NCBI RefSeq assembly: GCF_009649845.1 | Contig: NZ_WJIE01000001.1 | Coordinates: 310,001 to 374,000 of the forward strand | Reading direction: 5' to 3' | Length of the DNA stretch: 64,000 nt | Source of the DNA: Polyangium spumosum | Lineage (GTDB): Bacteria; Myxococcota_A; Polyangia; Polyangiales; Polyangiaceae | Shown here: positions 38,101 to 45,777 of the stretch, in pieces | Numbering within the stretch: the stretch's first letter is position 1 | How the letters are laid out: each line of letters begins with the position of its first letter | The notes under the pieces: model-generated | Database searches by the model: none | Told to the model about the DNA's origin: nothing | Seen by the model: the letters and a program-made list of their open reading frames with translations, nothing else | Made by a program: the position numbers and the translations under genes

Positions 38101-38453
38101 CGGGCGAGATCCGCTTCGGCGTGGGGACCAGGCGCCTCGTGAGCAGCGGCGATCGCGAGACGGGCGGCCTCGTTCCGAAGCGCGCGCCCGAGCTCGATGC
38201 GCGCACGGCGGCGACGCTCTACGTGCCGCCGGGAGACAAGCCGCAGGAGGTCTTCGCGCCGCTGCCCGCGGCGGTGAAGGTGCGCCCCGGTCAACACGGC
38301 GAGTTCGTCGTCTACGCGACGCAGAACGTGGAGCTCTCGGCCTGCGCGGTCGTGCCGCTCGTCCCCGAGTTGCCTCCACCGCCGCCCGAGCCGTGGACGC
38401 CCGAGGAGGGCGAGGACGGCGGTTCTGGCGGCGATCCTCCGCGAAATCCGTGA
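35112..38453 (+). CDS. Membrane sulfatase-fold protein with HEAT repeats
   Basis: 1113 residues. N-terminal half-membrane region (about residues 55-300, five or six hydrophobic segments), then an alkaline-phosphatase/sulfatase domain (about 335-680: [46 protein letters not shown]) and a HEAT-like repeat region (about 700-900: [26 protein letters not shown]). At the nucleophile position, sulfatases have Cys or Ser (C/S-x-P-x-R); here the block reads [15 protein letters not shown] (residues about 384-398) with Thr, as in phosphoethanolamine/phosphoglycerol transferases. I infer a transferase or hydrolase at the periplasmic face, not an FGly sulfatase. Confidence 0.88.
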   Translation: [1113 protein letters not shown]

Positions 38454-38469
38454 CTTTTGTTGCGAACGG

Positions 38470-38501
38470 CCGGGGCGCTCGGGCGGGGACCGAGGCCCCG
38501 G
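38470..38501 (+). terminator. Strong hairpin between sulfatase-like and YfgM-like genes
   Basis: Left arm CCGGGGC, one-base bulge, CTCGG; 7-base loop; right arm CCGAG then GCCCCGG. It may end the greA-sulfatase transcript, leaving the YfgM-like/bamB pair on its own. No U-tract. Confidence 0.45.
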
Positions 38502-38576
38502 AAGGGCCGCGGAAGGCCCGCGGAAACCGCGATGAGGCCGATTGACGCCGGGGGCGGCGCGGCTAGAGTCCCGGGC

Positions 38577-39896
38577 GTGTCGCGAGAGGACAAGAAGTCG
38601 GAAGAGGGCCGCGCGAAGCGCGAGGACGAGGACGCGCGCGAGGCGGAGACCTCGGGAGACGACGAGCCTTCGAAGGCCCGCGCGTCGGATCCTGCAGAGG
38701 AAGGCGGCGACGAGGCCGCGAAGCGCGTCGCTGCTGCGCTCGGCGTCGGCGGCGAAGAGGACAGCGCGATCGAGGGCGGGGAAGCGGCCGCGGAGCCCGA
38801 CGAGGACGAGAAGCAGGAGGCCGCGAAGCCGAACCGCGCGGCGCGGCGGCGCGAGGATGCGCTCGCGCGGCGCAAGAAGCGCGTCGGCGGCGCCGCGGAG
38901 GCCGCGGAGGACGACGCCTCGCTCCCTCGTGACAAGAATGCGCGCGCCAAGGAGCTCCTGAAGCGGCGCCGCGAGCAGGCGGACGAGGCCGAGCGTCGCC
39001 CGGTCGCGAGCTCTCTCGACGCCGGCGAGATGGTCGACGACGCGCTGGCGCGCACGGCGTCTGCCGTCACGAAGTGGCTCAAGGCGAACGTCGGCGTTTT
39101 GCAGTGGGTGGTCCTCGCGGCCATCGTCGGCGCGGGCGGGTATGCGTTCTGGTCGTCGCGTGTCGAGAAGAAGCTCGGCAACGCCTCGGAGGACCTCTTC
39201 GCGGGTGTGTCCGCCCGTCACGGGCTCGTGATGGAGGAGGACAAGCGCACCGACGAGGAGAAGGAGAACGACCCGACGCGTGTCTTCAAGACCGAGGCCG
39301 AGAAGGCGCAGGCCGCGCTCGACGCGTACACGAAGGTGATCGAACAGTACGCGGGCACGGGCGCGGCGCTGCTCGCGCGGCTCGGGCAGGGGGCCACGTA
39401 CCTCGACAAACGCGAGTGGGACAAGGCGATCGAGGCCTACTCGTCCGTGCTCGCGTCGCCGCTCGCAGCCGCGGATCCGGACGTGAAGGGCCGCGCCACC
39501 GAGGGCATCGCCTACGCCAAGGAAGGCAAGGGGGATCTCGACGGCGCGATGGCGAGCTTCAAGGAGCTCTCGGGCATCGACGTGAAGGGGTACAAGGACC
39601 TCGCCACGTACCACGAGGCGCGCCTCCTCTTCGCCAAGGGCAACAAGGACAAGGCGAAGGAGATCCTGAAGCCGCTCTCCGACAAACTCGCGCTCCCGAG
39701 CAAGGAGCCCGAGCCGCTCGAGTACCTCAAGGGCGCGGTGCAGGATCTCATGGTCCAGATCGATCCCAGCGCTGCGGCCGCGCAGGTGTCTCCGTTCGGA
39801 GGCGGCGGGCCTCTGCCTGCCGACATCCAGGAGAAGGCGCGGCGCATGATGGAAGAGGCCAAGAAGAAGGCGATGCAGCAGGGCGGGACGCCGTGA
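38577..39896 (+). CDS. YfgM/TPR-type membrane protein
   Basis: 439 residues from GTG 38577. A highly charged N-terminus of about 170 residues (Glu/Arg/Ala) precedes one membrane helix (GVLQWVVLAAIVGAGGYAFW). A periplasmic TPR-like region follows (KAQAALDAYTKVIEQYAGTGAALLARLGQGATYLDKREWDKAIEAYSSVL), then a Gly/Pro and Lys-rich tail. The layout matches YfgM, an ancillary protein of the Sec translocon and periplasmic chaperone network. Its stop overlaps a GTG just before bamB. Confidence 0.85.
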   Translation: MSREDKKSEEGRAKREDEDAREAETSGDDEPSKARASDPAEEGGDEAAKRVAAALGVGGEEDSAIEGGEAAAEPDEDEKQEAAKPNRAARRREDALARRKKRVGGAAEAAEDDASLPRDKNARAKELLKRRREQADEAERRPVASSLDAGEMVDDALARTASAVTKWLKANVGVLQWVVLAAIVGAGGYAFWSSRVEKKLGNASEDLFAGVSARHGLVMEEDKRTDEEKENDPTRVFKTEAEKAQAALDAYTKVIEQYAGTGAALLARLGQGATYLDKREWDKAIEAYSSVLASPLAAADPDVKGRATEGIAYAKEGKGDLDGAMASFKELSGIDVKGYKDLATYHEARLLFAKGNKDKAKEILKPLSDKLALPSKEPEPLEYLKGAVQDLMVQIDPSAAAAQVSPFGGGGPLPADIQEKARRMMEEAKKKAMQQGGTP

Positions 39897-39907
39897 AGGA
39901 GGGACGC

Positions 39908-41227
39908 GTGAGGGCATCCGTCGCGATCTCGCGCTCGGTTCTCGCGGCCGCCGCGGCCCTCGCGCTCCCGCTCCTCGGCTGCGAGAGCCTGAGCATCCCG
40001 GCCACGCCGCAAGTCCCAACGTGGCTCCACCATCCAGGCGGCACGCTCTCGATCACCTACCGGAGGCCACTCACGGCCGAGTCTCGCCAGCAGTCCGAGG
40101 TCTACGAGCGAGGCAAGCCAGCGATCGACGTCGCGGGCATGCGTGTCTTCGTCCCGTCGAGCGACAACGGCCTCTACGCGCTCCGCGTCGAGGACGGCTC
40201 GACCCTCTGGCGCTTCGAGACCATGGGCCCCGTGCAGAGCGAGCCGCTCTACGACGCCGACGAGGACGTCGTCTACTTCGGCTCGAACGACGGCGCGTTC
40301 TACAAGGTGAACGCGTCGAACGGCCGCTTGCTCTGGCGGTTCGCGACGAACGCCGTGGTGGCTCGGAAGCCGGCGCTGCGCAACGGCGTGGTGTACGTGA
40401 ACAACGCCAACGACACGCTCATCGCGATGAACGCGGCGACCGGAGCGCTCAAGTGGCACCAGCACCGGACGCCGGCCTTCGGGATGGAGGTCTCCGGTTA
40501 TGCCGGCGTCGCGCTCGGGCGAGACAAGATCTACACGGCGTTCTCGGACGGCGTCGTGCTCGCGTACGACCTCGAGGACGGCTCGGAGCAGTGGCCCGCC
40601 GTGGATCTCGCAGCCGAAGCGGAGCAGCAGACCGGCGGTGACACGCCGCGTTACCTGGACGTGGACACGACGCCGGTGGTAGCGCGGATCACCTCGGGTG
40701 AGGTCGTGTTCGTGGGCAGCTACGCGGGCGGCGTGTACGCGCTCGACGCGGAGAACGGCACGCGGGCGTGGGTGAACGAGAAGGCCGTGGGCGTGACGGA
40801 GCTCGTTTTGTGGGAGCAACCGGAGCACGCGCGGCGTACGGGGCCGCTGAAAGACGCTCTGACCGTGCCGGCGCAGCGGATCCTGTTCGCTGCGAGCGGG
40901 CTCACGGGACTCTGGGCGCTCGATCCAAACGACGGGCGGACGCTCTGGCGGCGGAACTTGCCGGAAGGCGGGATCACAGCGCCGGTGCCCGTGGCAGGAG
41001 CGCTGCTCGTGGGGACGACGCGGTACGGCTTGTTCCTGTTCTCACCCGTGACGGGTGGGCTCATCGACGGGATCCTGCCGGGCGGCAGCTTCGCGATGAC
41101 GCCGGCCGCGTTCGGGGTGCGAGCGTTCGTGGTCGGGAACGGCGGATCGTTCCTGGGCGTGCAGGTAACGCCGCCAACACCGCAGCCGCAGTCCGACGGG
41201 ACGCGCTGGCTCGGCGTGAAGGGCTGA
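39908..41227 (+). CDS. bamB: PQQ-repeat beta-propeller lipoprotein, BamB-like
   Basis: 439 residues. Lipobox LLGC near residue 22, then an eight-bladed PQQ-type propeller: GLYALRVEDGSTLWRFETMG, GAFYKVNASNGRLLWRF, TLIAMNAATGALKW, GVVLAYDLEDGSEQW, GVYALDAENGTRAW, GLWALDPNDGRTLWRR. Outer-membrane lipoprotein that assists BAM. GTG 39908 is preferred over GTG 39893 because AAGGAGGGA lies five bases before it. The combination with YfgM upstream is common. Other PQQ-propeller lipoproteins are the alternative. Confidence 0.85.
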   Translation: MRASVAISRSVLAAAAALALPLLGCESLSIPATPQVPTWLHHPGGTLSITYRRPLTAESRQQSEVYERGKPAIDVAGMRVFVPSSDNGLYALRVEDGSTLWRFETMGPVQSEPLYDADEDVVYFGSNDGAFYKVNASNGRLLWRFATNAVVARKPALRNGVVYVNNANDTLIAMNAATGALKWHQHRTPAFGMEVSGYAGVALGRDKIYTAFSDGVVLAYDLEDGSEQWPAVDLAAEAEQQTGGDTPRYLDVDTTPVVARITSGEVVFVGSYAGGVYALDAENGTRAWVNEKAVGVTELVLWEQPEHARRTGPLKDALTVPAQRILFAASGLTGLWALDPNDGRTLWRRNLPEGGITAPVPVAGALLVGTTRYGLFLFSPVTGGLIDGILPGGSFAMTPAAFGVRAFVVGNGGSFLGVQVTPPTPQPQSDGTRWLGVKG

Positions 41228-41287
41228 AGAGCCGGCGAGGGGCGTCGAGGCGAGCCCCGGAAGGTCGAACGAGGACGGAACGGGCCA

Positions 41288-41306
41288 GAGCTCCAGCTTG
41301 GAGCTC
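41288..41306 (+). terminator. 8-bp hairpin after bamB
   Basis: GAGCTCCA and TGGAGCTC around GCT. No U-tract; probable end of the bamB transcript. Confidence 0.4.
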
Positions 41307-41425
41307 GGCGCGTCGCGGTCGAGGTGCGCGTGCGCGTCGCCAGGGCGGCCGTGTGTCGAGACGAACCCGAAGAACGCCTGGTTTCGAGTCGGTTTCCGGC
41401 GTGGATCCCCCTCCTCCGGCCACCG

Positions 41426-41455
41426 TAGAATTTCGCATAAGATACATTATGTCAA
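41426..41455 (-). promoter_or_regulatory. Orphan TTGACA-containing AT-rich site
   Basis: On the minus strand TTGACA (41455-41450) is followed after 17 bases by AATTCT, a poor -10. Inside it lies an inverted repeat with arms CATAA and TTATG. Strikingly AT-rich for this genome. No leftward gene begins nearby; may drive an antisense RNA or be chance. Confidence 0.25.
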
Positions 41456-41503
41456 CTTTCGCGATCCGCCTCGAGGCGGACCGGTGGGTGCTCCACGGCG
41501 TCA

Positions 41504-41603
41504 CGCCGGGGTTTCACCCCGGGCCCGACCAGGGGCTGTCCGCCCCTGGACCTGGACCAGGCACGGCCTGGACCGAACACATCGACCGCGATGCGGTCGA
41601 TGC
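41504..41603 (-). repeat. Four-hairpin convergent-gap repeat, copy C (reverse orientation)
   Basis: Read on the minus strand: stem 1 CATCGACCGC and GCGGTCGATG; stem 2 CCAGGC and GCCTGG around CGT; stem 3 CCAGGGGC and GCCCCTGG around GGACA; stem 4 GGGGT and ACCCC around GAA. Confidence 0.85.
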
Positions 41604-41673
41604 AAGAGGCAGAGCTCGAGCTAGGCGCGCCCCCGCGCACCCCGCCCTTCGCGCTCGACCTACCAGCCGGAGC

Positions 41674-42222
41674 TCACTGCGCCCGGAGCGACTTCCACAT
41701 CAGGACCTCGCCCGGCCTCGTCAGCGGACGCGCGCCCGAACGCTCGTCGCGCCACCCGAGCACCTTCCGCGAAGCCTGGTCCCCCAGCGGCGAAAATCCG
41801 TGGTGGGCGTAAAACACCTGCGCCCACGTGGCCTTCTCGAAGGTACGCAACACGACGTCGTGCAAGTTACAACGCAGCGCGTCCTCCTCGAACGCCTGGA
41901 GCAGCCGCGTCCCCACACCAAAGCGCTGGAACCGCGGATGAACCGAGAGCTCCTCGAGGTACGCGACCCCCGGCGACTCGTCGCGCCACGCGAGGTAACC
42001 AGCGACCTCGTGATCAGCCTCGGCCACGAAGACGTTGTGGTGCCGCGGCAGGTGCGCGATGTCGTTCCAGGTGCGCGCCGGCACCTCGGCCGCGTCGAAG
42101 CCGATGTCGTGGTACATGGCCGTGCAGGCCTGCTCGAGCTCCACGAGGTCGCTGACCTGCGTCTCCTGGAGCCGCGTGATGCGGATGCGCTGCGGCGGCA
42201 CTCGATCCGATGCGTCGGTCAT
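41674..42222 (-). CDS. GNAT family N-acetyltransferase
   Basis: 182 residues. Acetyl-CoA-dependent N-acetyltransferase fold: AYLEELSVHPRFQRFGVGTRLLQAFEEDA contains the pyrophosphate-binding motif A (QRFGVG), preceded by the beta strands VFVAEADHEVAGYLAW. The acceptor could be a small molecule or a protein; it cannot be predicted. Convergent with bamB across repeat copy C. Confidence 0.9.
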   Translation of the reverse strand: MTDASDRVPPQRIRITRLQETQVSDLVELEQACTAMYHDIGFDAAEVPARTWNDIAHLPRHHNVFVAEADHEVAGYLAWRDESPGVAYLEELSVHPRFQRFGVGTRLLQAFEEDALRCNLHDVVLRTFEKATWAQVFYAHHGFSPLGDQASRKVLGWRDERSGARPLTRPGEVLMWKSLRAQ

Positions 42223-42270
42223 GGGCGTGAACCTTTCGTCTGAGGAGTTCGGCGGCGGAGCTCGGCTCGC

Positions 42271-43665
42271 CTAAAGACCCACGAGGCGGCCGATCACAGC
42301 GGCATCCTCTTCCCCCGCAGGCACGAGCAAGGCCACGGCCGTGCCCGGCGGCGGGTTCTGGCCAGGAGCGAGCGGGACGACACGAATCTCCCCCTCCCGT
42401 CCCACGACCGCGACCCGAACCGCCACGACCGAAGCCACCCGAGCCGCCGAAGCAGGCGCAGGCGCAGCCGTCGGCGAAGGGGTCGGGGTCGTGATGGCGG
42501 GCGCCGCAGGGCGCACAGGAGCAGGCCCGACCGGGGCAACACGCGCCGGCGTGGGCGCAGCAGCCGGCGCGGACGCGGGCTCCTGCGCGACCGGGATGCG
42601 GCCGAGGTCCTTGCCCGAGAGCACGTTCGTCTCGCCGTCGAGGTCGTCGACCGGCATGTCCATCAGCGCGCTCCGCGCACGCGCGGCGGTGATCTCGTCC
42701 TCGAGGGGCGGCGGCGGCGGCGGCGCGACCGGCGGCGCCGAGGTGACGAAATCACCCCAGGCCTGATCGATCACGGTCGTCTTCGGGGCGTTGCGCTTCG
42801 GCGTGGCCTGCGCAGGCGCGGGGGACGCCGCGGCGGCCTTCGGCGCGACGGGCGCAGCCGGGGTGCGGGCGCCTCCAGGCGCGGCGGGAACGACCGCGGC
42901 CATGGCCGCTGCACTCTTGCGCGCGCCGGTGCGCGACGGCAGGCGCTTGCGAGGCCCCGGCGCCCCAGGAGCCTTGCCCGGCGCCGCGGCCGGCGCAGGG
43001 GCGGCGGGTGCAGGCGTGGCGGCGCGGGGCGCGACGCCCGCGGGCAACACGGCGGGCCCGACGGACGTCGGACCGGCCATGTTCGGGCGCACGTGGCTCT
43101 GCGGGCCGACCGAGGGCGGCGCGGGGGTCACCGCCGGCGGCGCCGCCGGGCGCGCGCCACGCGGCAAAGGCGGAGGCGGCGCGCTGCGCGTCACGGGGGC
43201 CTGCGAGACCGGCGCTTGCGAGACCGGAGGCTGGGTCACGAGCGGCGCGCGCGGCGGCGGCGCGGCGACACCTCGCCCCGGGAGCGGCGGCGGGCCCGGG
43301 CGACCCGGGGGCGGCGGCGGCGTCGAGCGGAGCGGAGCGGCCTGGGGCGCGGCCTGGGGCGCGGCCTGGGGCGCGGCCTGAGGCGCGGCCTGAGGCGCAG
43401 GCTCGGGCGCGGGCGCTTGCGACGCGGCTTGCGACGCGGCTTGCGACGCGGCGGCGAGCATGGGCGCGATGTCCGCCGCGGCCTTGAAGAGCTCGAGCGA
43501 ACGCATGTCCCTGTCTGCGTCCGAGGCCTGCTCTGCGGCGCGTTTCAGCCAGCGCAGCGCTTCGGCGTGCTCCCCGCGCCCCCACAGCGCGGAGGCCGTC
43601 GACAGGGCCCAGTGGACATCCTCGTCGTCGTCGTCTTTCGGGGGCGGGATCGGGCTATCAACCAT
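42271..43665 (-). CDS. Low-complexity Ala/Pro-rich protein with TPR-like N-terminus
   Basis: 464 residues. Residues about 15-70 resemble a short TPR/helical domain (VHWALSTASALWGRGEHAEALRWLKRAAEQASDADRD). The rest is intrinsically disordered Pro/Ala with repeats (QAASQAAS, APQAAPQA, SQAPVSQAP) and short conserved islands (TTVIDQAWGDFVTS, MPVDDLDGETNVLSGKDLGRIP). A roughly 55-residue beta-like C-terminus closes it (VRVAVVGREGEIRVVPLAPG). Such proteins are often kinase substrates or scaffolds in myxobacteria. Divergent from the Ser/Thr kinase at 43956; the pairing is suggestive only. Confidence 0.75.
   Translation of the reverse strand: MVDSPIPPPKDDDDEDVHWALSTASALWGRGEHAEALRWLKRAAEQASDADRDMRSLELFKAAADIAPMLAAASQAASQAASQAPAPEPAPQAAPQAAPQAAPQAAPQAAPLRSTPPPPPGRPGPPPLPGRGVAAPPPRAPLVTQPPVSQAPVSQAPVTRSAPPPPLPRGARPAAPPAVTPAPPSVGPQSHVRPNMAGPTSVGPAVLPAGVAPRAATPAPAAPAPAAAPGKAPGAPGPRKRLPSRTGARKSAAAMAAVVPAAPGGARTPAAPVAPKAAAASPAPAQATPKRNAPKTTVIDQAWGDFVTSAPPVAPPPPPPLEDEITAARARSALMDMPVDDLDGETNVLSGKDLGRIPVAQEPASAPAAAPTPARVAPVGPAPVRPAAPAITTPTPSPTAAPAPASAARVASVVAVRVAVVGREGEIRVVPLAPGQNPPPGTAVALLVPAGEEDAAVIGRLVGL
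43340..43399. repeat. 12-bp tandem repeat, five units, within coding sequence
   Basis: Five near-identical 12-base units (GCCTGGGGCGCG type) encode repeated Ala-Pro-Gln-Ala in the low-complexity protein; likely replication slippage. Confidence 0.85.
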
Positions 43666-43955
43666 GGTCGTCGCGCTCGTTTGCCTCGCAGTTTGCCCAT
43701 ATCACGACTCCCGTCGCGCCGTCTCCCGCCGCGCACGGGCCCGCCCTCGCCCGCCGAGGCGCCGCCCTCGAAACCCCTCGAATTTTCTTCGCTCGCACGC
43801 TCGCCCCCGCGCTTTTGTGCCCCTCGTGGGCGATTCCGCTGCTTCCTCTTGAGCGGCGAGCGGCGATCGTGACACCCTCCCCTGCGCGGTAGCCTTCGCT
43901 CCCCTTTTCCCTCGCGGTCCCTCTGCCGCGGACGCATCCGAGAGGATCCTCGTTC

Positions 43956-45659
43956 GTGCTTCATAATCGAGATCTCAAGCCCGGCGTCACGCTAGGACGC
44001 TACGAGATCCTCATGCCCGTGGCGCAGGGCGGGATGGCCGCCGTGTGGGCCGCGCGCATGGTCGGCTCGCGCGGCTTCCAGAAGCTCGTCGCCATCAAGA
44101 CGATGCTGCCGGGCCTCTCGGAAGATCCCGAGTTCGAGGCGATGTTCCTCGACGAGGCGCGGCTCGCGTCGCGCATCCGGCACCCGCACGTCGCCGAGAT
44201 CCTCGACCTCGGCGACGAGAACGGCGTGCTCTACATCGTGATGGAGTGGATCAACGGAGAGTCGCTCTTCGTGATCAACCGCGCGGCCAAGGAGCAGGGC
44301 GGCTTTCCCCTCCCCTTGCTCCTGCGCATCCTCTCGAGCGCCTGCGCGGGCCTGAACGCCGCGCACGAGATGCGCGACGACGAGGGCCAACCGCTCGGCC
44401 TCGTGCACCGCGACGTGAACCCCGCGAACGTCATGGTCTCGTACGACGGCATCGTGAAGATCGTCGACTTCGGCGTCGCGAAGGCCACGGCGAACGTCAC
44501 GATCACGCGCGTGCCCGGCATGATGAAGGGCAAAGCGCACTACATGTCGCCCGAGCAGATCCGCGGCGAGCGGCTCGATCGGCGCTCGGACATCTTCTCG
44601 CTCGGGATCCTCATGTACGTGATGATCACCGGGCGGCACCCGTTCAAGGCGAGCACGGACAAACAGACGATGGACAACATCGTCGGCAACGATCCCGTCC
44701 CGCTCCGCGAGCTCGTGCCCTCCGTGCGGCCGGACCTCGAGGCCGTGGTCATGCGCGCGCTCGCCAAGCGCGCCTCCGATCGCTGGATCGACTGCGCCGA
44801 GATGCAACGCGCGCTCGATCAGATCACGAACGCCATCGGCGCGGCCGTGACCGACGGCGACGTGGCTTCGTTCATGCGCAAGGTGATGGGCGAACGATCG
44901 TCGCAGCGGCGCGCCGAGATCGCCGCGTCGATCCAGGCTGCGGATGCGCGTGGGGTCGAGAGCAACGAGGTGCCTGCGTCGCGGCGGCGCGGCGGTCCTC
45001 CGTCGTCGCGTGGGGCTTCGCTCGAGGGCATCATCCCGGTCTCGCTCGACGGCGGGGGGGCTTCACCCGCGCCGCCGCCCGCGATCGTCGTCCCGAGCGT
45101 GCCCCCTCCCCCGGCTGCTGCGCCGACGGCGCTCGTCACGTCGAAGCGCAAGCGGTCCGTGTGGCCGTGGCTCGTGTTTTTGCTCTTCGTGTCGGTCGGG
45201 GGCGCGGCGGCTGCGCTTCGGCTCGGGCACTTGCCCATGGCCGAGCCGCTCGTCCCGCCTGCGCTTCGCTGGCTCCTGCCGCCTGCGAAGGTGGCGGCTG
45301 CGCCTGTTCCCGCTCCGACGGCGCCGGCGATCACGGCTGCGCCCTCTGCGAGCGCGGCTCCTCCTGCGAGCGCGGCTGCGCCGATCGACGACGCGGCCCT
45401 CGATGCAGGTGCGAGCGACGCGGCCCTCGATGCAGGTGCGAGCGACGCGGCCCTCGATGCGGATGCGAGCGACGCGGCCGCGCTCGACGCGGGCCTCGTG
45501 GACGGCGGCTCGCCGGGCTACAAATACCTCCCGCACAACGCTGGGGGTGGCTGGCAGCGCGTCGACGGCCTCTGGTATCCGCCTCCGTGGTGGAGGCCGC
45601 CGACGAAGGTGCCTGCGCCGACGGGCGGCAAAATCGACACCACCGACCCCTACGAATGA
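43956..45659 (+). CDS. Ser/Thr protein kinase with one membrane segment
   Basis: 567 residues, GTG 43956. Eukaryote-like kinase domain (residues about 15-290): VAIK Lys48, HRDVNPAN (151-158), DFG (171-173), SPEQIRGERLDRRSDIFSLG. The catalytic loop reads HRDVNP instead of HRDLKP. A Ser/Pro linker leads to a membrane helix (WPWLVFLLFVSVGGAAAAL, about residues 405-425), followed by an Ala/Pro-rich periplasmic part. That part carries a three-unit DAALDAGAS repeat and ends in a Trp/Pro-rich stretch (GGGWQRVDGLWYPPPWWRPP). Probable sensor kinase anchored in the inner membrane. Confidence 0.93.
   Translation: MLHNRDLKPGVTLGRYEILMPVAQGGMAAVWAARMVGSRGFQKLVAIKTMLPGLSEDPEFEAMFLDEARLASRIRHPHVAEILDLGDENGVLYIVMEWINGESLFVINRAAKEQGGFPLPLLLRILSSACAGLNAAHEMRDDEGQPLGLVHRDVNPANVMVSYDGIVKIVDFGVAKATANVTITRVPGMMKGKAHYMSPEQIRGERLDRRSDIFSLGILMYVMITGRHPFKASTDKQTMDNIVGNDPVPLRELVPSVRPDLEAVVMRALAKRASDRWIDCAEMQRALDQITNAIGAAVTDGDVASFMRKVMGERSSQRRAEIAASIQAADARGVESNEVPASRRRGGPPSSRGASLEGIIPVSLDGGGASPAPPPAIVVPSVPPPPAAAPTALVTSKRKRSVWPWLVFLLFVSVGGAAAALRLGHLPMAEPLVPPALRWLLPPAKVAAAPVPAPTAPAITAAPSASAAPPASAAAPIDDAALDAGASDAALDAGASDAALDADASDAAALDAGLVDGGSPGYKYLPHNAGGGWQRVDGLWYPPPWWRPPTKVPAPTGGKIDTTDPYE
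45390..45470 (+). repeat. 27-bp tandem repeat, three units, within kinase gene
   Basis: Three 27-base units encode DAALDAGAS, DAALDAGAS and DAALDADAS in the predicted periplasmic tail of the kinase. Confidence 0.9.
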
Positions 45660-45670
45660 CTCTCTTCGTC

Positions 45671-45770
45671 GACAGCGCGCTTGCGCGCTGTCGCCTTCGG
45701 TCCAGGCCGTGCCTGGTCCGGGGTGGAGGGGGCGGACAGCCCCCTCCTGGGGCGCGGGGCGATGCCCCGC
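45671..45770 (+). repeat. Four-hairpin convergent-gap repeat, copy D
   Basis: Stem 1 GACAGCGCGC and GCGCGCTGTC; stem 2 CCAGGC and GCCTGG around CGT; stem 3 GGAGGGGGC and GCCCCCTCC around GGACA; stem 4 GGGGC and GCCCC around GAT. Sits between the kinase stop and a convergent lipoprotein gene. Confidence 0.85.
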
Positions 45771-45777
45771 CTCTCCC

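Larger units (their letters stand above)
41228..41673. other. Convergent gap with terminator, AT-rich site and repeat copy C
   Basis: 446 bases between bamB and the convergent GNAT gene. It contains the hairpin at 41288, an AT-rich inverted repeat at 41436 and repeat copy C at 41504. No coding frame is convincing. Confidence 0.7.
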
